NCBI GenBank assembly: GCA_937925635.1
Contig: CALALX010000042.1
Location: 1 to 27,662 of the forward strand
Direction: 5' to 3'
DNA length: 27,662 nucleotides
Origin: an uncultured Caulobacter sp.
Lineage (GTDB): Bacteria; Pseudomonadota; Alphaproteobacteria; Caulobacterales; Caulobacteraceae
The notes beneath the pieces were generated by a model, which did not search any database, was not told the origin of the DNA, and saw only the letters and a list, made by a program, of their open reading frames with translations. This document shows positions 22,715 to 27,662 of the stretch, piece after piece. The first letter of the stretch is position 1; each line of letters opens with the position of its first letter. Made by a program: the position numbers and the translations under genes.

Positions 22715-24667
22715 ATGCGCAGGACCTTGACCCTTCTGACGGCCGCGGCCTTGCTGGCCGGCCCGGCTCTCGCCGCCGAGTCGCCGTCGGCCGCGACCCT
22801 CAAGGCGCAGGCGGCGCTCAAGAAGACCCTGCCGTTCAAGGATCAACAGGACTTCGATTTCGCCACCCGCGGCTATGTCGGCACCCTGGCCGATCCGATC
22901 ATCCGCCGCGCCGACGGCGGGGTGGCCTGGGATCTGAACGCCTACGCCGGCCTCGAGGGCGAAGCGCCGGCGACGGTGAACCCCAGCCTCTGGCGGCACG
23001 CACAGCTGCTGGCCAAGAGCGGACTCTTCCAGGTCTCCGAGCGCATATGGCAGGTGCGGGGCTTCGACGTCGCCAACGCCACCTTCATCCAGGGCGACAC
23101 CGGTTGGATCGTCATCGATCCGTTGACCACGGCGGAGACCGCCAGGGCCGCGCTGCAGCTGGCCAACGAGAAGCTGGGCGCCCGCCCTGTCGTGGCGATC
23201 ATCTACACCCACAGTCACGCCGATCACTTCGGCGGGGTGAAGGGCATGGTCAGCCAGGCCGATGTAGACGCCGGCAAGGTGCAGGTCATCGCGCCGGAGG
23301 GCTTCCTGGAAGAGGCTGTGAGCGAAAACGTCATCGCCGGCCCGGCCATGAGCCGTCGGGCGATGTACCAGTTCGGCTATAATCTGGCGCCGGGACCGGA
23401 AGGCCAGATGAGCGTCGGCATCGGCAAGGCCATCTCCAAGGGGGCGATCACGCTGATCGCGCCGACACGATCGATCTCGAAGACCGGCGAAACCCTGACC
23501 ATCGACGGCGTGCGGATCGAGTTCCAGATCACGCCCGGCACCGAGGCGCCGGCCGAGATGAACATGTACTTCCCGGATTGGAAGGTCCTCGACATGGCCG
23601 AGAACGCCAACGCGACGATGCACAACGTGCTGACGCCGCGCGGCGCGCTGGTTCGGGATGCCAAGGCCTGGGCCGATTATCTGACCGAGTCTCGTCGACT
23701 GTACGGCGACCGCACGGACATCATGATCACCAGTCATGGCTGGCCGCGGTTCGGCGGCGACGTCGTGCGCGCCTTCCTGCGGGATCACAGCGACGCCTAT
23801 CGCTACCTGCATGACCAGACCGTGCGACTGATGAACCGCGGCTACGTCGGTTCCGAGATCGCCAACCGCATCGAGCTGCCGCCGACGCTCGCCGACAGCT
23901 GGTTCAACCGCGGCTACTACGGGACGATGAGCTTCAACAGCCGTGCGGTCTACCAGCGCTATATGGGTTGGTATGACGCCAACCCCGCCAGCCTGGCCGT
24001 GCTGGACCCCGCCGACCAGGCCGAGCGCTATGTTGAGGCCATGGGCGGCGCCGGAAAGGTCAAGGCGCTGGCGAAGGCGGCGCACGACAAGGGCGACTAC
24101 CGATGGGCCGCGACGCTGCTCAACAATGTGGTGACGGCCGATCCGCAGGACCGCGAGGCCCGCGAGGCGCTGGCCGGCGCCTATGACCAGATGGGTTGGC
24201 AGGCCGAGAGCTCGCTCTCGCGCAACATGTACCTGACCGGCGCGGCCGAACTGCGCGCGACGGGACCGGTGCAGGTCACGGCGGGCACGGGCTCGCCCGA
24301 TATCGTCGCCAACCTACCGAGCGAGATGATCTTCGACCTGCTGGCCATTCGGCTCGATCCGGAGAAGGTCGGCAACGCCAACCTGTCGGTGGTCTTCGTC
24401 TTCCCTGAGCGCAAGGAGCGGTTCCTGGTCCGCGTGCGCAACCGGGTCCTGACCTCCGAGCCGGCGGAGGAGGGGGCCAAGGCCGACGCCACCCTGACCG
24501 TGCCGCGCGCCCTGCTGCTGCAGTCGCTGTTCACGGGCCAATCCCTGGCCGGGAAAGTCACGTCCGGCGAGGCGCAGGTCGACGGCAATCCGCTGGCCCT
24601 GATGCGACTGACGGGCTGGTTCGACCGGCCGGCGGGAGACTTCCCGATCGTGACCCGTCCCGAATAG
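22715..24667 (+). CDS. secreted SdsA-type (group III) alkylsulfatase, MBL fold
   Basis: This 650-residue zinc enzyme hydrolyses alkyl sulfates such as dodecyl sulfate, releasing the alcohol. The signal peptide MRRTLTLLTAAALLAGPALA ends at about residue 20. The metallo-beta-lactamase domain (about 105-360) holds THSHADHFGG, with His166, His168, Asp170 and His171. Glu281 in EAPAEMNMY, Glu296 in MAENANATMHNVL and His341 in TSHGWPRFGG complete the binuclear Zn site expected from SdsA1. The dimerisation domain follows (about 380-520), and a C-terminal SCP2-like lipid-binding domain (about 525-645) takes up the chain. The length is right for the family and every zinc ligand is present. GGAG 7 nt before the ATG supports this start. 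A palindrome lies upstream. Confidence 0.92.
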   Translation: MRRTLTLLTAAALLAGPALAAESPSAATLKAQAALKKTLPFKDQQDFDFATRGYVGTLADPIIRRADGGVAWDLNAYAGLEGEAPATVNPSLWRHAQLLAKSGLFQVSERIWQVRGFDVANATFIQGDTGWIVIDPLTTAETARAALQLANEKLGARPVVAIIYTHSHADHFGGVKGMVSQADVDAGKVQVIAPEGFLEEAVSENVIAGPAMSRRAMYQFGYNLAPGPEGQMSVGIGKAISKGAITLIAPTRSISKTGETLTIDGVRIEFQITPGTEAPAEMNMYFPDWKVLDMAENANATMHNVLTPRGALVRDAKAWADYLTESRRLYGDRTDIMITSHGWPRFGGDVVRAFLRDHSDAYRYLHDQTVRLMNRGYVGSEIANRIELPPTLADSWFNRGYYGTMSFNSRAVYQRYMGWYDANPASLAVLDPADQAERYVEAMGGAGKVKALAKAAHDKGDYRWAATLLNNVVTADPQDREAREALAGAYDQMGWQAESSLSRNMYLTGAAELRATGPVQVTAGTGSPDIVANLPSEMIFDLLAIRLDPEKVGNANLSVVFVFPERKERFLVRVRNRVLTSEPAEEGAKADATLTVPRALLLQSLFTGQSLAGKVTSGEAQVDGNPLALMRLTGWFDRPAGDFPIVTRPE

Positions 24668-24727
24668 GGCGGTATCGGACAAAATCTTGCGCGGGGTGGC
24701 GAAACGGCGTCTCCCTGCGCAACGGCC

Positions 24728-24756
24728 TTGCGTGATTCCGCCGGATTCGATATCCA
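24728..24756 (+). promoter_or_regulatory. leuA: possible leu leader promoter
   Basis: TTGCGT (24728-24733), 17 nt, then TATCCA (24751-24756) is the best-spaced pair before the leader peptide. The expected start of transcription, 6-7 nt downstream, falls at about 24762-24764, right on the leader ATG, so the leader may be translated without an untranslated region. Both boxes are imperfect. Upstream, 24668-24727 contains only short TTGCG/CGCAA repeats. Confidence 0.35.
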
Positions 24757-24762
24757 CAGGCC

Positions 24763-24834
24763 ATGCAACGCGCGCGAACCAGCCTGCGTCTTCTTCTTAC
24801 CCTGGGGCTTAGCCGCCCCTGGGCGACCGCCTAG
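24763..24834 (+). CDS. leuL: leu operon leader peptide
   Basis: This 23-codon frame starts ATG 24763 and stops TAG 24832, 81 nt before leuA. It contains six leucines clustered in about nine codons: CTG, CGT, three successive CTT, ACC, CTG, GGG, CTT (24784-24810). CTT is uncommon in this GC-rich genome, so the run is a sensitive gauge of charged tRNA-Leu. The Leu cluster ends where competing hairpins begin (24804 onward), exactly as in leader-peptide attenuators of the enteric leu operon. There is no convincing SD; only AGG lies just before the ATG, and translation of a leaderless transcript is possible. The peptide itself needs no function beyond ribosome stalling. Confidence 0.85.
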   Translation: MQRARTSLRLLLTLGLSRPWATA

Positions 24835-24870
24835 TCGCGCGCTGTCGCGACCGGGGCGCTCAGGGGCTTT
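24804..24870 (+). terminator. leuA transcription attenuator (competing hairpins)
   Basis: GCCCCTGGGCG (24815-24825) can pair with CGCTCAGGGGC (24857-24867) over 11 positions with one G-U, followed directly by TTT: the candidate terminator. The 5' part of its left arm, GCCCC (24815-24819), can instead pair with GGGGC (24804-24808), which lies in the last leucine codons of the leader peptide. An inner stem TCGCG/CGCGA (24835-24839/24846-24850) sits in the terminator loop. A ribosome stalled on the Leu codons would decide which form wins. The U-run is short, so termination strength is uncertain. Confidence 0.7.
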
Positions 24871-24914
24871 GACAACCGCCTGATCCCCGAGACTGCGACG
24901 AAAGCTGACTTCAA

Positions 24915-26474
24915 ATGACCTCCGTATCCGACGCCGGCCGCGTCATCATTTTCGACACCACCATGCGTGACGGCGAGCAATCGCCCGGCGCCTCGATGAG
25001 CCACGACGAGAAGATCGAGCTGGCCAAGATCCTCGAGGAGATGGGGGTCGACGTCATCGAGGCCGGCTTCCCGATTGCCTCGAACGGCGACTTCGAGGCC
25101 GTTCGCGCCATTGCCCAGATCGTCACCGAGAGCACGGTGTGCGGCCTGGCCCGCGCCGCCGCCGCCGACATCGACCGCTGCGCCGAGGCCATCAAGCCGG
25201 CGAAGCGCGGCCGCATCCACACCTTCATCTCGACGAGTCCGGTCCATATGAAGTGGAAGCTGCAGATGGAGCCGGACTCGGTGCTGGAGGCGATCACCGC
25301 CTCGGTGACCCGGGCCCGCAACCACACGGACGACGTCGAATGGTCGGCCGAGGACGCCACCCGCACGGAGCGCGAGTTCCTGTTCCGCGCGGTCGAGGCG
25401 GCGATCCGCGCCGGCGCGAAGACGATCAACCTGCCGGACACCGTCGGCTACAGCTATCCGGAAGAGTACGCCAACCTGTTCCGGGACGTGATCGCCAACG
25501 TCCCCGGCGCCGACGGCGTGATCTTCTCGGCCCACTGTCACAACGACCTGGGCCTGGCCGTCGCCAACTCGATCGCCGCCGTTCAGGGCGGCGCGCGCCA
25601 AGTCGAATGCGCCATCAACGGCATCGGCGAGCGGGCCGGCAACGCGGCGCTGGAAGAGATCGTCATGGCCCTGAAGGTTCGGGGCGAGAGCCTGGGCTTC
25701 GGCACCGGCGTCGAGCCGGTCCACATCACCCGCGCCAGCCGCTATGTCTCGGCCATTACCGGCTTCCCGGTGCAGTTCAACAAGGCGATCGTCGGCAAGA
25801 ACGCCTTCGCTCACGAGAGCGGCATTCACCAGGACGGGATGCTGAAGAACGCCGAGACGTACGAGATCATGAAGCCCGAGGACGTCGGGCAGGGCGCCAC
25901 CAATCTGGTGATGGGCAAGCATTCCGGCCGTCACGCCTTCCGCGAGAAGTTGAAGGCGCTGGGCTACGAGCTGGGCCAGAATGCGCTGAACGAGGCCTTT
26001 GTCCGATTCAAGGAACTGGCCGACAAGAAGAAGCACGTCTTCGACGACGACATCATCGCCCTGGTCGACGACGCCCTGGCCCGCGGCTCCGAGCGGATCC
26101 GCGTCGTGCACCTGAAGGTCATCGCCGGCACGGAAGGGCAATCGGCCGAGCTGACGCTTGAGGTGGACGGCGTCGAGAAGAAGGCGGAGGCCAGCGGCGA
26201 CGGGCCCGTCGACGCGGTGTTCAACGCCATCCACGAGATCGTGCCGCACCAGGCCGCCCTGCGCCTGTTCCAGGTGCATGCGGTGACCGAGGGCACCGAC
26301 GCCCAGGCCCAGGTCTCCGTCCGGCTCGAGGAGGACGGCCGTATCGCCACGGGGGCCGCCGCCGACACCGACACCCTGACCGCTTCGGCCAAGGCCTATG
26401 TCAACGCGCTCAACAACCTCTTCTCCCGCAAGGAAAAGAGCCGGCCCGACACGGCGATCGCGAGCGGGTTCTAG
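24915..26474 (+). CDS. leuA: 2-isopropylmalate synthase
   Basis: This 519-residue enzyme is the committed step of leucine synthesis: acetyl-CoA plus 2-oxoisovalerate gives 2-isopropylmalate. The catalytic TIM barrel (about 8-275) opens with the signature FDTTMRDGEQSPGASMS (Asp14 and Arg18, with Asp19 as metal ligand). It has the HMGL-type motif SAHCHNDLGLAVANS, with His207 and His209 as metal ligands, and GIGERAGNAALEE with Asn243. The linker part holds FAHESGIHQDGMLKN. The C-terminal LeuA regulatory dimer domain (about 380-505) normally binds leucine for feedback inhibition. The length is normal for the bacterial enzyme. The ATG at 24915 has only a weak SD. Upstream is a leucine-rich leader peptide with competing hairpins, so expression is probably controlled by attenuation as well as feedback. 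Confidence 0.96.
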   Translation: MTSVSDAGRVIIFDTTMRDGEQSPGASMSHDEKIELAKILEEMGVDVIEAGFPIASNGDFEAVRAIAQIVTESTVCGLARAAAADIDRCAEAIKPAKRGRIHTFISTSPVHMKWKLQMEPDSVLEAITASVTRARNHTDDVEWSAEDATRTEREFLFRAVEAAIRAGAKTINLPDTVGYSYPEEYANLFRDVIANVPGADGVIFSAHCHNDLGLAVANSIAAVQGGARQVECAINGIGERAGNAALEEIVMALKVRGESLGFGTGVEPVHITRASRYVSAITGFPVQFNKAIVGKNAFAHESGIHQDGMLKNAETYEIMKPEDVGQGATNLVMGKHSGRHAFREKLKALGYELGQNALNEAFVRFKELADKKKHVFDDDIIALVDDALARGSERIRVVHLKVIAGTEGQSAELTLEVDGVEKKAEASGDGPVDAVFNAIHEIVPHQAALRLFQVHAVTEGTDAQAQVSVRLEEDGRIATGAAADTDTLTASAKAYVNALNNLFSRKEKSRPDTAIASGF

Positions 26475-26483
26475 GCGAAGGCG

Positions 26484-26514
26484 ATCCTGCCCGAAGCGAA
26501 GCGACGGGGAGGAT
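26484..26514 (+). other. hairpin between leuA and the EamA gene
   Basis: ATCCTGCCC (26484-26492) and GGGGAGGAT (26506-26514) pair over 9 positions with one mismatch and a 13-nt loop. The right arm includes the GGGGAGGA that looks like the SD of the EamA gene (ATG 26524), so the hairpin might reduce its translation or trim leuA transcripts. It is a modest structure. Confidence 0.35.
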
Positions 26515-26523
26515 TGAGGTTCA

Positions 26524-27402
26524 ATGTTCTGGATCCCCGTCACCGTCGCCGCGGCGGCCTTGCAGGTCGCGCGCAACGCGGCGCAGCGCAGCTTGATGAC
26601 CGGCGCGGGCCCCTGGGGCGCGACGCTGGTGCGGTTCCTGTTCGGCCTGCCGTTCAGCATCGCCTTCGCTTCGGTCGCGCTGCTGGTCCTGCCGCTCAAG
26701 CCCACCCTGTCGGGCGTCTACTTCGGCTGGGCGGCGCTGGGCGGCGCGATGCAGCTGGGGGCGACGGCGGCCCTGCTCACGGCCATGCAGCGGTCCAGCT
26801 TCGCGCTGGGGACGGCCTTCCAGCAAAGCGGCCTGCCGTTCGCCGCGATCATGGGCCTGCTGCTGTTCGGCGACCCGCTCTCCAACCAGGCCTGGATCGG
26901 TGTCGCGCTGGCTTCCGCCGGCCTGGTCGTCCTGTCGTGGCCCAAGCGGGGACAGGACGCCCAAGATTGGACCGCGGCGGCGCTGGGGACCCTGTCGGGC
27001 TTCTGCTTCGCGATCTCGGCCAACGCCTTTCGTCAGGCGGCGCACAGTCTCGACATCGACCATCCGATTCCCTCCGCCCTCGTCACCGTGGCTGTGGTGC
27101 AGGCCCTGCAGTCGGCGGGTCTGACCCTGTGGCTGGCCATCCGCGACCGGGCGTCGCTGCGCGCGGCCCTGCGATCGTGGCGCGTCTCGATGGGCGCGGG
27201 CTTCTTCGGAGCCGCCGCCTCGGCCGGTTGGTTCGTGGCTTTGGCCCTTGCTCCGGCGGGGCTTGTGAGGGCCGTGGGGGTCGTCGAGATGCCGATCGCG
27301 GCCCTGGCGGGAAGGCGGCTTTTCGCCGAACGGGTGAGCGTTCGGCAGTGGATGGCAGGGGGCGTGACGGCGGCGGGAATCGCCCTCGCGGCGCTGGGAT
27401 GA
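26524..27402 (+). CDS. EamA/DMT-superfamily transporter
   Basis: This 292-residue inner-membrane protein has two EamA repeats of about five helices each (about 1-140 and 150-292), giving ten membrane segments. Typical features are the first-helix motif VARNAAQRSLMT, the R-F-L-F-G-LPFSIAF loop, FALGTAFQQSGLPFAAIMGLLLFGD in the first repeat (quoted in part), and LVRAVGVVEMPIAALAGRRLF with a conserved Glu in the second. RRLFAERVSVRQWMAGGVTAAGI closes it. DMT proteins export amino acids, metabolites or drugs; being 49 nt after leuA suggests branched-chain metabolite export, but this is inference. The SD is GGGGAGGA, about 8 nt upstream. The same gene order next to mreB, as I recall, exists in Caulobacter. 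Confidence 0.88.
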   Translation: MFWIPVTVAAAALQVARNAAQRSLMTGAGPWGATLVRFLFGLPFSIAFASVALLVLPLKPTLSGVYFGWAALGGAMQLGATAALLTAMQRSSFALGTAFQQSGLPFAAIMGLLLFGDPLSNQAWIGVALASAGLVVLSWPKRGQDAQDWTAAALGTLSGFCFAISANAFRQAAHSLDIDHPIPSALVTVAVVQALQSAGLTLWLAIRDRASLRAALRSWRVSMGAGFFGAAASAGWFVALALAPAGLVRAVGVVEMPIAALAGRRLFAERVSVRQWMAGGVTAAGIALAALG

Positions 27403-27404
27403 GA

Positions 27405-27424
27405 CAAGGTCCTAATAGACCTTG
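27405..27424. promoter_or_regulatory. inverted repeat between the EamA gene and mreB
   Basis: CAAGGTC (27405-27411) and GACCTTG (27418-27424) form a perfect 7-bp inverted repeat with an AT-rich CTAATA centre, 3 nt after the transporter stop. There is no U-run, so it is either a weak terminator stem or a regulator site upstream of mreB. The remaining 27425-27577 presumably contains the mreB promoter, but no convincing -35/-10 pair could be picked. Confidence 0.4.
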
Positions 27425-27577
27425 AATTCAACACGTTCGCGGTGCAAACGGCGTGACATCAGCATGTTCAGCCGTCTCGGCGACGCTGCGCCCGGGGGGC
27501 GCGCTCGCGGCGTGGCGCCGGGCTTGCGGTATCTTGCCTCGCCAGTCCCAAAACGCTCCTAGAATTCAAGGCCCTGA

Positions 27578-27662
27578 ATGTTCGGTTCTCTCTTCGGCGC
27601 CATCTCGAACGACATCGCCATCGACCTCGGCACCGCCAACACCCTCATCTACATGAAGGGCA
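27578..27662 (+). CDS. mreB: rod-shape-determining protein MreB, N-terminus (partial)
   Basis: The frame from ATG 27578 runs off the window after 28 complete codons: MFGSLFGAISNDIAIDLGT, then ANTLIYMKG. The short N-terminal amphipathic segment FGSLFG is the membrane-binding helix of Gram-negative MreB. DIAIDLGTANTLIY is the phosphate-1 loop of the actin/Hsp70 ATPase fold. MreB filaments guide the elongation machinery of the cell wall and set cell width. AAGG lies about 8 nt before the ATG. Only this start is visible; mreC and mreD are expected downstream but lie outside the window. Confidence 0.95.
   Translation, partial: MFGSLFGAISNDIAIDLGTANTLIYMKG

Noticed and set aside
24687..24732. Three TTGCG/GCGCAA-type short repeats after the sulfatase gene.
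   Set aside because: Short, irregularly spaced and partly inside the putative leu promoter; no coherent operator or terminator could be defined.
24831..26705. 624-codon minus-strand frame opposite leuA.
   Set aside because: It is the antisense shadow of leuA, whose full set of catalytic motifs is on the plus strand.

Overview
The window is high-GC alphaproteobacterial DNA, most likely from Caulobacterales (Caulobacter, Phenylobacterium or Brevundimonas-like). The right-hand gene order leuA - EamA transporter - mreB is, as I recall it, the arrangement around mreB in Caulobacter crescentus. Gene starts are tightly packed (ATGA and GTGA overlaps), and several genes lack a strong Shine-Dalgarno. 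Genus and species cannot be fixed from the sequence alone.

Region 1 (1-5152) is a tyrosine/homogentisate degradation locus. It holds the 3' end of hpd, a small convergent coiled-coil gene, and a compact plus-strand operon: iaaA (secreted isoaspartyl peptidase/asparaginase), hmgA, a 91-residue unknown, a histidine-rich single-pass membrane protein, fahA and a MarR-type regulator. Hpd, HmgA and FahA together convert 4-hydroxyphenylpyruvate to fumarate and acetoacetate. Region 2 (5260-8380) has a lipoprotein metallopeptidase of the M49/DPP III type and tRNA-Leu(CAA). After them comes a DUF5677-type gene of visibly lower GC, bounded on its far side by a decayed copy of the 3' half of the tRNA. 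This looks like the remnant of a small island inserted at the tRNA.

Region 3 (8400-16674) is an aromatic-catabolism-like cluster. Its genes encode a type I extradiol dioxygenase, a FAH-fold hydrolase/isomerase, a class A flavin hydroxylase, a beta-type glutathione transferase, a TetR regulator and an acyl-CoA ligase. These could form a hydroxylate - cleave - isomerise - hydrolyse - activate route, but the substrate cannot be named. A 620-residue regulator follows, with a PAS-like segment, two LuxR-type HTH segments and an alpha/beta-hydrolase fold that has lost its nucleophile and its catalytic histidine. Region 4 (16705-18709) is a minus-strand DoxX-like / PhnB-like VOC / Old Yellow Enzyme group.

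Region 5 (18874-20509) contains a small secreted protein, a parDE toxin-antitoxin pair with a palindromic operator, and an orphan barstar-like gene. Region 6 (20513-27662) is more core-like: aspartate aminotransferase (minus strand), a TVP38/DedA-like membrane protein, a secreted SdsA-type alkylsulfatase, leuA, an EamA transporter and the first 28 codons of mreB. leuA is preceded by a 23-codon leucine-rich leader peptide and mutually exclusive hairpins, a textbook-like attenuator.

The observations most worth following up are the leu attenuator, the dead-hydrolase/HTH receptor-regulator, the tRNA-bounded DUF5677 islet, the histidine-rich membrane protein inside the homogentisate operon, and the uncharacterised ring-cleavage cluster with its palindromic promoter region. 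No CRISPR array, rRNA, transposase or integrase was seen.
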